Below, piece after piece: positions 9,701 to 17,494 of a stretch of DNA of 64,000 nucleotides. Position 1 is the stretch's first letter. Every line of letters starts with the position of its first letter. Position numbers and translations under genes: made by a program. Origin of the DNA: Promicromonospora sukumoe 327MFSha3.1 (GTDB lineage Bacteria > Actinomycetota > Actinomycetes > Actinomycetales > Cellulomonadaceae); NCBI RefSeq assembly GCF_000385135.1, contig NZ_ARQM01000011.1:186001-250000 (forward strand), in the 5' to 3' direction. The notes below the pieces were generated by a model, which was not told the origin of the DNA, did not search any database, and saw only the letters and a program-made list of their open reading frames with translations.

Positions 9701-11364
9701 TCACCGAGGAGACCCCCACGCTGGTCACGCCCTCGGGCATCGAGGGTCTCGAGTTCGGCGACCCGGTCGAGGCGCTCAACCGCGTCACCGACGAGCTGCT
9801 GGACGGCGACGCCGCCAACGGCGAGGCGGACGTGGTGGTCGCCCTCGCGCACGACGGCGCGAGCGCGGGCACGCCCGACGGCGCCACGCTGGAGGAGGAG
9901 ATCGCCGCCGGCGGTCCGTTCGCCGACCTGGTGCAGCAGACCGACCCGCGCGTCGCGGCCATCTTCACGGGCCACACGCACAAGCAGTACGCGTGGGACG
10001 CCCCGGTGCCGGGTGCGGAGGGCGAGACCCGCCCGATCATCCAGACCGGCAACTACGGCGAGTTCCTGGGCCACGTCTCGCTCACCGTCGACACCGAGTC
10101 GTTCGACGTGACGAGCTACAAGGTCGAGAACGTCGCGCGGACCACGACTCCCGCGGCCGAGCTCATCGAGACCTACCCGGCGGTCGCCGAGGTCGACTCG
10201 ATCGTGGACGCCGCGCTGGCCAAGGCCGAGGAGATCGGCGCCCAGCCGATCGGCGAGGTCACGGCCGACGTCACCACAGCGTTCTCGGGCGGCTCCTACA
10301 CCGACGGCGGCTACGCCGGCGGCAACCGGGACGACCGCGCGTCGGAGTCGGCGCTCGGCAACCTCGTGGCCAACTCGCTGCGCGACTCGCTCGCCGCGGA
10401 CGAGCGGGGCGGCGCCGACATCGGCATCGTCAACCCGGGCGGCCTGCGCAACGAGCTGTACTTCGGCGAGGACGGGATCATCACCTACGCCGAGGCCAAC
10501 GCGGTGCTTCCGTTCGTCAACAACCTGTGGACGATCACGCTCACCGGCGCACAGCTCGACACGCTGCTCGAGGAGCAGTGGCAGACCGACGCCAACGGCA
10601 ACCGCCCCTCGCGCCCGTACCTGGCGCTGGGCCTGTCGGACAACGTGTCGTACACGGTGACCACGGCCGACCCGAACGCGACGCCGGGCGACAACGTCTC
10701 CTCGATCACGATCGACGGCCAGCCTGTCGACCCCGCCGCGGAGTACCGCATCGCGACGTTCTCGTTCCTGATCTCGGGCGGGGACAACTTCCGGGCCTTC
10801 ACCGAGGGCACGGACGGCCGCGACTCGGGCCTGGTGGACCGCGACGCCTGGATCACCTACCTGAAGGACTCGTCCCCGGTCACGCCGAGCTTCGCCCGCA
10901 CCCGCACGGTCGCCGGGGCCCTGCCGGGCACGGTCGAGGCGGGCGCCTCGACGGACGTCAGCCTGTCGGGTCTCGACCTGACCTCGCTGGGCGCCCCGCA
11001 GAACGCCTCGGTCGAGACCTTCCTGGTCCCGACCGGCGGCGAGCCCGCGGACGGCGTCTCGCTCGGCACCAGCCCGGTGACGAACGGCGCGACGTCGGCC
11101 ACCGTCACGGTCCCGGCCGGTACCGCGGCCGGCGCGTACCAGCTCGTGGTGACGGCGACGCCGTCGGGCACCACCGCCCGGCTGCCGATCACCGTCGAGG
11201 CCACGACCCCCGAGGAGCCGCAGGCTCCGGCGTGGGTGCCGTGGAAGCTCTACTGGTGGGGCGACCAGGTGTCCTACAAGGGCAAGGTCTACGAGGCGAC
11301 CCGGCCGACGATCCTCCAGATCCCGGGCTTCAAGAAGCACGGCCCCTGGAAGCTGATCGGCTGA
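6748..11364 (+). CDS. Secreted ExeM/NucH-type nuclease fused to a 5'-nucleotidase and a chitin-binding-like module
   Basis: A 1538-residue extracellular protein. Residues 1-45 are a signal peptide ending near AVAA. A lamin-tail domain (about 48-165) is followed by an OB-like segment (245-365), an endonuclease/exonuclease/phosphatase domain (about 508-845; KVATFNVLNYFTT, LLVGDFNAYEQED, SSDHDPVLVG), then a calcineurin-type 5'-nucleotidase (about 850-1390; AINDFHGRID, GNHEFDQG, FTGHTHKQ, NPGGLRNELYFGEDG). After an Ig-like segment the last 46 residues are Trp/Tyr-rich (WVPWKLYWWGDQVSYKGKVY) like CBM5/12. The enzyme should cut extracellular DNA or RNA and then dephosphorylate the nucleotides, scavenging phosphate and nucleosides. 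The start GTG has a good ribosome binding site. Confidence 0.9.
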   Translation: MRPSTLRSPSQHPRPRGTTAVAVALSAALTVPATAAVAAPAVAADGPDSGHVVISEAYLVGGSSGQPYRNKFVELYNPTDEPVSVDGWSVQYKSATGASFSGLTALSGTIAAGGHYLVQGGSNAANGEALPTPDAVGSLNPSGTAGVIALASQATAVTPAKGAVPAEGAAGVVDLLGYGTADTFETAQGPAGKGTGVVGSLERTGDAGDNSADFVFSDEVTPTNSEGGEPEPEPSEPTEPGDVIPIAEIQGTGDTSPLVGDTVTTQGVVTAVYPTGGFNGLYLQTAGTGGGEDPTPGASDAVFVFSAAAAADLSAGDHVEVTGTVSEFNGLTELTPSAGGWTVLDEPATVEPTVTAWPADEAGREALEGMLLAPEGDFTVTDNYDTNYYGTVGLAAGDSPLVQPTTAGRPGSAEYDAQVADNAARAVLLDDGSSTNYNSTANKSKPLPWLTGGAPLRVGAAVTFTRPVVLDYRFDAWGFQPTSHLTPDVADAVQPATFENTREDAPAEVGGDLKVATFNVLNYFTTTGDELTGCTYYTDRAGDPVTVSGGCDARGAAEEEDLQRQQTKIVAAISALDADVVALLEIENTASLGGERDQALSDLVDALNAAEGAGTWAYAASPAEVPDAEDVIRNAFIYRTATAEPVGDSTILVGDEAFGNARQPLAQTFQPAGGVADAGDDVVVIANHFKSKGSAGPWPGDADQGDGQGASNESRTRQATSLAAFAEEQATAAGTDKVLLVGDFNAYEQEDPIQVLTDAGYTDLGPTTGEYTYNFDGMVGSLDHVLASPAAAEAVSGADIWNINAYEPVANEYSRYNYNATILYDETPFRSSDHDPVLVGLDLGDTTTEPGSVDLDLVAINDFHGRIDNNTVNFAGTVEELRAQNPEGTAFVSAGDNIGASLFASALQQDQPTIDVLNALGLKTSAVGNHEFDQGMSDLTGRVADAADWDYLGANVYDEATGEPALPEYQVVPVNGVDVGFVGVVTEETPTLVTPSGIEGLEFGDPVEALNRVTDELLDGDAANGEADVVVALAHDGASAGTPDGATLEEEIAAGGPFADLVQQTDPRVAAIFTGHTHKQYAWDAPVPGAEGETRPIIQTGNYGEFLGHVSLTVDTESFDVTSYKVENVARTTTPAAELIETYPAVAEVDSIVDAALAKAEEIGAQPIGEVTADVTTAFSGGSYTDGGYAGGNRDDRASESALGNLVANSLRDSLAADERGGADIGIVNPGGLRNELYFGEDGIITYAEANAVLPFVNNLWTITLTGAQLDTLLEEQWQTDANGNRPSRPYLALGLSDNVSYTVTTADPNATPGDNVSSITIDGQPVDPAAEYRIATFSFLISGGDNFRAFTEGTDGRDSGLVDRDAWITYLKDSSPVTPSFARTRTVAGALPGTVEAGASTDVSLSGLDLTSLGAPQNASVETFLVPTGGEPADGVSLGTSPVTNGATSATVTVPAGTAAGAYQLVVTATPSGTTARLPITVEATTPEEPQAPAWVPWKLYWWGDQVSYKGKVYEATRPTILQIPGFKKHGPWKLIG

Positions 11365-11374
11365 CCTCCTCGCC

Positions 11375-11434
11375 GAGGTAGAACCGCAGCGAGGTAGAAC
11401 CGCAGCGCATCTCCCGCGGGTGCGCTGCGGTTCT
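11375..11434. repeat. Tandem 16-bp repeat plus hairpin after the nuclease gene
   Basis: GAGGTAGAACCGCAGC occurs twice in tandem (11375-11390 and 11391-11406). The second copy runs into a 14-bp inverted repeat (11396-11409 with 11421-11434). It can act as a terminator for the nuclease gene, and its GAGGTA start resembles the palindrome inside moeA at 58741. Confidence 0.65.
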
Positions 11435-11486
11435 GCTTCGCCGGGCTCCTGCCGCGCCGGGTTCCGTCCCGGTGCCGGGCGGCGCG

Positions 11487-11492
11487 TACCCT
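11487..11492 (+). promoter_or_regulatory. -10 hexamer TACCCT of a leaderless-type start
   Basis: TACCCT ends 6 nt before the GTG at 11499 of the small membrane protein, and no Shine-Dalgarno sequence is present. Confidence 0.4.
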
Positions 11493-11498
11493 GGTCGG

Positions 11499-11798
11499 GT
11501 GAGTGAAACCCAGGCACCGCGCGAGTCCTCCGACGACGTGGAGGTGCGTGACGTCGTCGACCCGGCGACCGTGCGCCGTGCCCCGCGGTACAAGGCGTTC
11601 TTCCTGACCGGTGCGCTGGTCGGGGTCGTCCTCGGCCTCGCGCTGTCGTTCTACCTGGTCAGCACGCCCTCGGGCACGGCGCTGATGAAGCCCGGCGTGT
11701 ACGTCACGGTGCTGACCGCCTTCGTCACGACCGTGACCACGCTGCTGGCCGGCCTGTTCGCGGTGATCGCGGACCGCCGGAGCCTGCGCGGGCGCTGA
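11499..11798 (+). CDS. Small membrane protein with two transmembrane segments
   Basis: A 99-residue protein with a hydrophilic acidic N-terminus (about 30 residues) followed by two hydrophobic helices, FFLTGALVGVVLGLALSFYL and a second around TVLTAFVTTVTTLLAGLFAV, and a basic RRSLRGR end. No family function is known. The GTG at 11499 was chosen over one at 11472 because it gives MSETQAPRESS and lies 6 nt after a -10 hexamer. It sits just upstream of purF, a position where small membrane proteins are often seen in actinobacteria. Confidence 0.7.
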   Translation: MSETQAPRESSDDVEVRDVVDPATVRRAPRYKAFFLTGALVGVVLGLALSFYLVSTPSGTALMKPGVYVTVLTAFVTTVTTLLAGLFAVIADRRSLRGR

Positions 11799-11844
11799 CA
11801 CAGAGGTCACAGAGCCGGCTGGCAACTTCGTTCCGGCCGCGTGG

Positions 11845-11850
11845 GATACT
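11845..11850 (+). promoter_or_regulatory. -10 hexamer GATACT of purF
   Basis: GATACT ends 6 nt before the purF ATG at 11857. No ribosome binding site is visible, so purF may be translated from a leaderless mRNA. Confidence 0.45.
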
Positions 11851-11856
11851 CGGATC

Positions 11857-13404
11857 ATGCCTCTGCGCGGAGATGGCCGACTCAACCACGACCTCATGCC
11901 CGGCGAGAAGGGCCCCCAGGACGCATGTGGCGTCTTCGGGGTCTGGGCACCCGGCGAGGAGGTCGCCAAGCTCGCGTACTTCGGTCTGTACGCCCTGCAG
12001 CACCGCGGACAGGAGTCCGCGGGCATCGCCACCAGCAACGGTGAGCAGATCCTCGTCTACAAGGACATGGGACTCGTCTCCCAGGTCTTCGACGAGACCG
12101 CCCTCAACGCCCTGACCGGACACATCGCCGTCGGGCACTGCCGGTACTCCACCACCGGCGGGGTCACCTGGGAGAACGCCCAGCCGACGCTCGGCGCCAC
12201 GGCGTCCGGCACGGTGGCCCTGGGCCACAACGGCAACCTGACCAACTCGGCCGAGCTCGTCAACCTCGTCGCGGAGCGCTACGGCGCGCAGCGCAGGGGC
12301 GAGCTCGCCCGCGGCAACACCACCGACACGGCCCTGATCACCGCGCTCTTCGCGGGCGACGCCGACCACACGCTGGAGGCCACGGCCCTCGAGGTGCTGC
12401 CGCGCCTCCGTGGCGCGTTCTCCCTGGTGTTCATGGACGAGAGCACGCTGTACGCGGCGCGCGACCCGCAGGGCGTGCGCCCGCTCGTGCTCGGCCGCCT
12501 CGACCGCGGCTGGGTGGTCGCCAGCGAGACCCCGGCCCTCGACATCGTCGGCGCCTCCTACGTGCGCGACGTCGAGCCCGGCGAGCTCATCTGCATCGAC
12601 GCCGACGGCATGCGCTCGGTGCGGTTCGCCGAGCCCGAGCGGGCCGGCTGCGTCTTCGAGTACGTGTACCTGGCCCGGCCCGACAACACGATCAACGGGC
12701 GCTCCGTGCACGCCGCGCGCGTCGAGATGGGCCGCACCCTGGCGCGCGAGCACCCCGTCGACGCCGACCTCGTGATCCCGACGCCGGAGTCCGGCACCCC
12801 GGCCGCCGTCGGCTACGCCGCCGAGTCGGGCATCCCGTTCGGCCAGGGCCTCACCAAGAACGCCTACGTGGGCCGCACGTTCATCCAGCCGTCCGACACG
12901 CTGCGGCAGCTCGGCATCCGCCTGAAGCTCAACCCGCTGCGCGAGGTCATCAAGGGCAAGCGCCTGGTGGTCGTGGACGACTCGATCGTGCGCGGCAACA
13001 CCCAGCGCGCGCTGATCCGGATGCTGCGGGAGGCAGGCGCGGCCGAGGTGCACGTGCGCATCTCGTCGCCGCCGGTCAAGTGGCCCTGCTTCTACGGCAT
13101 CGACTTCGCGTCGCGGGCCGAGCTCATCGCGAACGGCCTGGGGGTCGAGGAGATCGGCCAGTCGCTCGGCGCCGACAGCCTCGGCTACATCAGCACCGAG
13201 GGCATGATCGCCGCGACCGAGCAGCCCAGCTCGCAGCTGTGCGCCGCCTGCTTCACGGGCAAGTACCCGATCGAGCTGCCCCCGGACGACCAGCTGGGCA
13301 AGCACCTGCTGGAGCAGGCGGAGCTGCCGCTCGGCCAGCCCGAGGACGGGCTCACGAAGCTCACCGTGAGCACCGGCGGCTCGACCGCGCTCGACCACCC
13401 GTGA
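11857..13404 (+). CDS. purF: Amidophosphoribosyltransferase PurF
   Basis: A 515-residue enzyme of the first committed purine step, making phosphoribosylamine from PRPP and glutamine. A 23-residue propeptide precedes the catalytic Cys24 in ACGVFGVW, typical of B. subtilis-type PurF. The N-terminal Ntn amidotransferase half has LQHRGQESAGIATS and TTGGVTWENAQP. The phosphoribosyltransferase half has the PRPP loop VVVDDSIVRGNTQ at about residue 370. Cysteines in CVFEYVY, WPCFYGIDF and LCAACF match the 4Fe-4S cluster ligands of this type. It precedes purM by 37 nt and the two are probably co-transcribed. Confidence 0.98.
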   Translation: MPLRGDGRLNHDLMPGEKGPQDACGVFGVWAPGEEVAKLAYFGLYALQHRGQESAGIATSNGEQILVYKDMGLVSQVFDETALNALTGHIAVGHCRYSTTGGVTWENAQPTLGATASGTVALGHNGNLTNSAELVNLVAERYGAQRRGELARGNTTDTALITALFAGDADHTLEATALEVLPRLRGAFSLVFMDESTLYAARDPQGVRPLVLGRLDRGWVVASETPALDIVGASYVRDVEPGELICIDADGMRSVRFAEPERAGCVFEYVYLARPDNTINGRSVHAARVEMGRTLAREHPVDADLVIPTPESGTPAAVGYAAESGIPFGQGLTKNAYVGRTFIQPSDTLRQLGIRLKLNPLREVIKGKRLVVVDDSIVRGNTQRALIRMLREAGAAEVHVRISSPPVKWPCFYGIDFASRAELIANGLGVEEIGQSLGADSLGYISTEGMIAATEQPSSQLCAACFTGKYPIELPPDDQLGKHLLEQAELPLGQPEDGLTKLTVSTGGSTALDHP

Positions 13405-13441
13405 TCCCCACGTACACCACCCGAACGACGCAGGAGCACCA

Positions 13442-14551
13442 GTGACTTCCGAAGGCCTGACGTACGCCGCCGCAGGCGTGGACACCGAGGCGGGCGACAA
13501 GGCCGTCGAGCTCATGAAGGACGCCGTGCGGCGCACGCAGGGCCCCGCTGTGCTCGGCGGCGTGGGCGGCTTCGCCGGCCTCTACGACCTGTCGGCGTTC
13601 AAGGGCTACCGCGCGCCGCTGCTCGCCACGTCGACGGACGGCGTCGGCACCAAGGTCGCGATCGCGCAGGCCATGGACAAGCACGACACCATCGGGTTCG
13701 ACCTGGTGGGCATGGTCGTGGACGACATCGTGGTGATGGGCGCCAAGCCGCTCTTCATGACCGACTACATCGCCACCGGCAAGGTGGTCCCGGAGCGCAT
13801 CGCGGACATCGTGCGCGGCATCGCGCAGGCCTGCGAGGTGGCGGACACCGCCCTGGTGGGCGGCGAGACGGCGGAGCACCCGGGCCTCCTGGACCCCGAC
13901 GAGTACGACGTCGCCGGCGCCGCGACGGGCATCGTGGAGGCCGACAAGGTGCTGGGCCCGGACCGGGTCCAGCCCGGCGACGTCCTCATCGCCATGGCGT
14001 CCAGCGGCCTGCACTCCAACGGGTACTCCCTGGTGCGCGCCGTGATCAAGCAGGCCGGCTGGGCGCTGGACCGGCACGTGGACGAGCTCGGGCGGACCCT
14101 CGGCGAGGAGCTGCTGGAGCCCACGCGCGTCTACGCCTCGGACTGCCTGGCGCTGGCCGCGGACGAGGCGGCGCAGGTCCACGCCTTCACCCATGTCACG
14201 GGTGGCGGGCTCGCGGCCAACCTGGCGCGCGTGCTCCCCACGGGTCTCGTGGCCACGGTCGACCGTGCGTCCTGGGACGTCCCGGCCGTGTTCCAGCTGG
14301 TGCGGAGCCTCGGCGGCGTGCCGCGGGGCGACCTGGAGAACACGCTGAACCTGGGCGTCGGCATGGTCGCCGTGGTCGGCGCAGAGGGTGCCGACGCCGC
14401 GCTGGCGCGACTGTCCGCACTCGGCGTGCCGGCATGGACGCTGGGCAGCGTGGAGACCTTGGACGCCTCGACGGCACAGGAAGACCTGGTCGCGGGGACG
14501 AAGGGCGTGTCCGGCGGCGCGGTCAGGCTCGTGAACGACTACCGCCCCTGA
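13442..14551 (+). CDS. purM: Phosphoribosylformylglycinamidine cyclo-ligase PurM
   Basis: A 369-residue AIR synthetase that closes FGAM to AIR with ATP, the step after PurL. Conserved elements include STDGVGTKVAIAQ, GFDLVGMVVDDIVVMGAKPLF, LVGGETAEHPG, SSGLHSNGYSLVR and the C-terminal HVTGGGLAANLARVLP and NLGVGMVAVV. The GTG start has GGAGCA upstream. It follows purF closely and is convergent with the small DUF3073 gene, with a hairpin between them. Confidence 0.97.
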   Translation: MTSEGLTYAAAGVDTEAGDKAVELMKDAVRRTQGPAVLGGVGGFAGLYDLSAFKGYRAPLLATSTDGVGTKVAIAQAMDKHDTIGFDLVGMVVDDIVVMGAKPLFMTDYIATGKVVPERIADIVRGIAQACEVADTALVGGETAEHPGLLDPDEYDVAGAATGIVEADKVLGPDRVQPGDVLIAMASSGLHSNGYSLVRAVIKQAGWALDRHVDELGRTLGEELLEPTRVYASDCLALAADEAAQVHAFTHVTGGGLAANLARVLPTGLVATVDRASWDVPAVFQLVRSLGGVPRGDLENTLNLGVGMVAVVGAEGADAALARLSALGVPAWTLGSVETLDASTAQEDLVAGTKGVSGGAVRLVNDYRP

Positions 14552-14587
14552 GGCGGTGGCTGGGCCTGACCGAGGAGCGGACGCGGG

Positions 14588-14607
14588 GCCGGCGCGAAGG
14601 CGCCGGC
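14588..14607. terminator. Hairpin between convergent purM and DUF3073 gene
   Basis: An 8-bp GC-only stem (GCCGGCGC with GCGCCGGC) and a 4-nt loop lie between two converging stops, so it could serve both genes. Confidence 0.5.
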
Positions 14608-14611
14608 ACCC

Positions 14612-14824
14612 TCAGCGCTTGTTGTCGTCCTGCTCTGCCCAGTCGGAGTACCTGTTGTCGTACTCCTCGTCCTCCGAGGATTCCCATCGCGACTGCGTCG
14701 CAACATCTGTATGGGAGGCTCCGCTGAGCTCCTGCTCGAGGGCGTGATAATTGGTGTCCGGGCTGTAGTACTTCAGCTCGCGAGCAACCTTGGTCTGCTT
14801 AGCCTTCTGACGGCCGCGGCCCAT
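14612..14824 (-). CDS. DUF3073 family small protein
   Basis: A 70-residue protein beginning MGRGRQKAKQTKVARELKYY, the hallmark of DUF3073. The C-terminal half is very acidic and Tyr/Trp/Ser-rich. The start was set at the MGRGRQK methionine, which has a strong GAGGGGGG ribosome binding site about 10 nt upstream, rather than the ATG six codons earlier. The function is unknown; the basic head and acidic tail resemble a nucleic-acid- or ribosome-associated peptide, which is only a guess. Confidence 0.85.
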   Translation of the reverse strand: MGRGRQKAKQTKVARELKYYSPDTNYHALEQELSGASHTDVATQSRWESSEDEEYDNRYSDWAEQDDNKR

Positions 14825-14842
14825 GGCTCCGACCCCCCTCAA

Positions 14843-15417
14843 CGTAGGAGCGGGGCGGCACCGTGCATGGACGTGCGGCCCCGTAGCGTTTCGTCTGTCC
14901 AGGTTCCAACGTTACATGCTGGTACAGCGTTTCTTCCAGTCCGTGGACGTGATTCGTCCCATCCGCCGCTGTGACATTCCAGTCGTCCGGCCGGGCGCGG
15001 CGACCCGTTTGCGCCGAGTGTCTGACCATGTCTTGACTTATCCTTGATGTCGAGCAGGCTGGCGTGGTGGCCGGACGGCGTGCGGGGTGCCCTGGCCCGG
15101 ACGGGCCGCCCCGAGTTTGCCGGCGGCCAATTCCACGCTTTGCCGACTCCTGGCGGGCGGGTGATCGCTGCTCCGGCAAGGCCTCGCGGTGATCACCAGG
15201 CTGTGCAGAGGTGTGGACCGAAAGGTGGTGTCCGTGTGTCGCACGTGTCCGAGACTCGCCCGAAACGGGCGCGCGTGGCGAGTGGCGGAGAAAGTGAGGG
15301 AATAAACCCCGTCCCCAAGTCGCCTAAATCCCGTTTGCTGCTAACAATGGTGCAAGAGCGGGTGTCGTCAACCGCCTGGTACGGCCAGGCCGACACCGTT
15401 CCGGAGGAGGTGCGGGG
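14843..15417. other. 575-nt intergenic region between divergent DUF3073 and bldC genes
   Basis: No convincing coding frame was seen. The part before bldC is locally AT-richer (TAAATC, GCTAACAATGG around 15335-15350). A nested hairpin follows (GTGTCG near 15362 with CGACAC near 15390, enclosing CCTGG/CCAGG), and then GGAGGAGG ahead of the bldC ATG. It must contain promoters for both genes, but no clear -35/-10 pair could be fixed. Confidence 0.4.
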
Positions 15418-15627
15418 ATGTCCATCCACGGAGAATCCGAGGTCCTGCTCACGCCTGCCGAGGTAGCGAGCTTGTTCCGTGTTGACCCCAAGACAGTAAC
15501 GCGTTGGGCAAAAGCGGGAAAGCTCTCGTCGATCCGGACACTTGGCGGTCACCGCCGCTACAAGGAGTCCGAGGTTCGAGCGCTGCTCGGTGCGGCAGCG
15601 GACAGCTCGGGCGACACCGACAACTAG
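15418..15627 (+). CDS. bldC: BldC-family MerR-like transcriptional regulator
   Basis: A 69-residue protein consisting almost wholly of a MerR-type winged helix-turn-helix: LLTPAEVASLFRVDPKTVTRWAKAGKLSSIRTLGGHRRYKESEVRALL. This is nearly the textbook BldC sequence, including the GGHRRY wing. In Streptomyces BldC binds direct repeats cooperatively and holds back development; in non-sporulating relatives the role is less clear. The ATG start has GGAGGAGG 9 nt upstream. The long upstream leader suggests substantial regulation. Confidence 0.9.
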   Translation: MSIHGESEVLLTPAEVASLFRVDPKTVTRWAKAGKLSSIRTLGGHRRYKESEVRALLGAAADSSGDTDN

Positions 15628-15691
15628 TCGGACGTCGTTGACGGATTGGTCGGCAAGTAGGACGAAGGCGCGCCGGGTGCTGCCCCCCAGC

Positions 15692-16015
15692 TCAGCCCCG
15701 CGCGCGCCTGAGCACAGCGGTTACGACCACAGCGGTGCCGATGGCCACGAGCCCGATGGCGGCACCGATCACAACCTTGGCGTTGCGGGCCCGGCGCGGA
15801 TCTGGCGCCGGGCCGTTCTTGTGCCCGAACGCGCCGGTGGCCATCGCCCCGGCGTCGCTCGCGGCCTGCTTGGCCTCCTTGGCGATGCGTGAGGCCTGGT
15901 AACCCGGGCTGAGCCGGGTGGTGAGCTCGTCGATGGTGGCGGCGAGGTCCGCGCGGGTGCGGAGCACCTCGGCCTCGAGCTCGCTGCTGCTGGGCTGCGG
16001 TGTCTCGGTGCTCAT
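15692..16015 (-). CDS. DUF3618 family membrane-anchored protein
   Basis: A 107-residue protein with the DUF3618 signature ELEAEVLRTRADLAATIDEL (about residues 11-30), a helical middle part and a single C-terminal transmembrane helix (VVIGAAIGLVAIGTAVVVTAV) with a basic end. Its ATG overlaps the stop of the holin-like gene by four bases (ATGA), so the two are translationally coupled, as is usual for this pair in actinobacteria. A cell-envelope role is likely but undefined. Confidence 0.85.
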   Translation of the reverse strand: MSTETPQPSSSELEAEVLRTRADLAATIDELTTRLSPGYQASRIAKEAKQAASDAGAMATGAFGHKNGPAPDPRRARNAKVVIGAAIGLVAIGTAVVVTAVLRRARG

Positions 16016-16464
16016 CGCTGCATCCCTTCCTTGATCGACGTGATGTCGTCCTTGACCCGCTGCACGCTCTCGGGCGGGGTGGTGGCCTTCTTCAGGAGCT
16101 GGGCGCCGACGAGCGCCAGGACGGCCACCACGAGCACCATGAAGCCGCCGATGGCGAGTGCCGACAACCAGAGGGGCCAGACCGTCCCCAGGCCGTACAC
16201 GGCCGCCAGGAGCAGCACGCCGACGGCATAGGCGAAGATCAGGAGCGCCACGACGAGCAGCCCGACACCGATGCCGGACTTCTTGGCCTTCTCGGCCAGC
16301 TCGGCCTTGGCGAGCGCGATCTCGGCGCGGACGAGCCGGGAGGCCTGCTCGGAGACCTGCTCGACCAGCTTGCCCAGCGAGGCCGGCCTGTCGGGTCCTT
16401 GAGCGCCTGCGGGAGTGCTTCCTGCCGGTCCTGTCTGGTCGTCGAACTTCACGTCGTCGATCAT
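16012..16464 (-). CDS. Phage holin family (actinobacterial superfamily) membrane protein
   Basis: A 150-residue protein. An amphipathic segment LGKLVEQVSEQASRLVRAEI (about residues 30-50) precedes two hydrophobic helices at roughly 68-92 and 100-128 and a charged tail. This is the pattern of the holin-like PF07332 proteins that are chromosomal, not phage-borne, and pair with DUF3618. The start at MIDDVKF was chosen because the preceding codons look non-coding. First gene of a two-gene operon with the DUF3618 gene. Confidence 0.8.
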   Translation of the reverse strand: MIDDVKFDDQTGPAGSTPAGAQGPDRPASLGKLVEQVSEQASRLVRAEIALAKAELAEKAKKSGIGVGLLVVALLIFAYAVGVLLLAAVYGLGTVWPLWLSALAIGGFMVLVVAVLALVGAQLLKKATTPPESVQRVKDDITSIKEGMQR

Positions 16465-16900
16465 CTGCCCCTCCCGTGCCGCCGGTTTCGGCCTGCGCCG
16501 CTGAAGACAACTCAACAGGCCAAGAGCTCATGGGGCAATTCCTGGCGCGGCGTGGCTTCCAGGAAAAGGCATGAAGAGGATCACGCGGCAATGAAAAATT
16601 GGTGGAAGGAATTACCTCGGAGGCGGCTGGGCGTGGTGTTCGCGACGGCTGGGTAGCGGCGTCGGAAGTTGCCTCGCCAGGGAAGGTTTCCGGCCGGATC
16701 TGCCTGAGGCTGGAAACGCGCACGCGGCCTCGGCCCGGAAATGCCGACGGGTCGTACTACCGACGACGTTCGGACCATCTCGATCGCCGGATCCTGCGGT
16801 CCGGCTGGAGGTCGATTGCGGGCGTGGGGGTTCAAGTCCCCCGGACGCTCGTCGAGACGGCACCAGCGGGGCGCCCGAACCTCGAGATCGGCCCAGGGCG
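16465..16900. other. 436-nt gap without a supported gene
   Basis: No convincing gene was found. The region is less GC-rich than its flanks. It contains a perfect tRNA T-arm look-alike (GGGGG TTCAAGT CCCCC at about 16826-16842), but no matching acceptor or D-arm is present upstream, so no tRNA is called. Confidence 0.4.
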
Positions 16901-17365
16901 TCAGAGGCCCGCCGTGATGGCGCTCGCGCTCACGAACCAGATCACGTAGGCGGCAGTAGACACGGCGATCATCACTCCGCTCTTCGCGCCCGTCGACAGC
17001 CTGCTCCCGGCGATCCTGAGGTTGGCGATGATCGCGATCACCGCGACCAGCGCACCCACGAGCCCACCGAACGGGCCGAGGAAGATCGGCAGCATGGCGA
17101 TGACGCGGACGAATACGGGAGGCGGCTCGACAGCGGCATACGTTTCACCGTTCACCTCGACGGGCGGCGCCGACACGAACATGGTGGTGCGCCCGAGCGT
17201 CGCAATCACGGGGAGGCCGTCCGCACCCTCCAGGATGAAGGCCCGCTTGCCGGCGCTCGGCGCCTTGCTGCCGTCGACGGTCAGGTAGCTGCGCCCCCAC
17301 CACATGTCGGGGACGAGCTCGACGCGCCCGGTCGTGCCGGGGATGTCGAGGGGGTGGGAAGCCAT
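16901..17365 (-). CDS. Uncharacterised membrane protein
   Basis: A 154-residue protein not assigned to a family. Residues 1-75 look like a soluble beta-rich domain (VELVPDMWWGRSYLTVDG, RAFILEGADGLPVI). Two to three hydrophobic segments follow from about residue 80 (VIAMLPIFLGPFGGLVGALV, then VMIAVSTAAYVIWFV). The ATG lies 7 nt after TAGTTT, which has a TTGGTC -35 element 16 nt upstream, so a leaderless transcript is likely. It stands alone between non-coding regions. Confidence 0.65.
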   Translation of the reverse strand: MASHPLDIPGTTGRVELVPDMWWGRSYLTVDGSKAPSAGKRAFILEGADGLPVIATLGRTTMFVSAPPVEVNGETYAAVEPPPVFVRVIAMLPIFLGPFGGLVGALVAVIAIIANLRIAGSRLSTGAKSGVMIAVSTAAYVIWFVSASAITAGL

Positions 17366-17372
17366 GGCCTGG

Positions 17373-17400
17373 AAACTACCAGTTCCACTGTTTCGACCAA
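17373..17400 (-). promoter_or_regulatory. Promoter TTGGTC-N16-TAGTTT of the uncharacterised membrane protein gene
   Basis: On the minus strand TTGGTC (17395-17400) and TAGTTT (17373-17378) are 16 nt apart, and the hexamer ends 7 nt before the ATG at 17365. Confidence 0.5.
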
Positions 17401-17454
17401 CCGGGCGCGGTGTCGCGCGCTTGTGCAGCGGAACCCGCAGGATCCGAGCAAAGA

Positions 17455-17490
17455 AGAACCCCCGGGACCTCAGAGGTTCCGGGGGTTTTC
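17455..17490 (-). terminator. Terminator of the tRNA-Asp/tRNA-Phe transcript
   Basis: A strong hairpin (CCCCCGGAACCT with AGGTCCCGGGGG on the minus strand, 17459-17485) is followed on that strand by TTCTTCTTTG. It lies immediately beyond the 3' end of tRNA-Phe. Confidence 0.75.
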
Positions 17491-17494
17491 GCTG

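Noticed and set aside
6601-11517. A 1638-residue open frame on the minus strand
   Set aside because: It is the reverse of the secreted nuclease gene, with Arg/Val/Gly/Asp-rich shadow composition.
16820-16850. A T-arm-like GGGGG TTCAAGT CCCCC, possibly a tRNA
   Set aside because: No acceptor, D-arm or anticodon arm could be assembled upstream; at most a tRNA remnant or chance.
16599-16949. A 116-residue plus-strand frame in the gap after the holin gene
   Set aside because: No ribosome binding site, no family signature and mixed composition.
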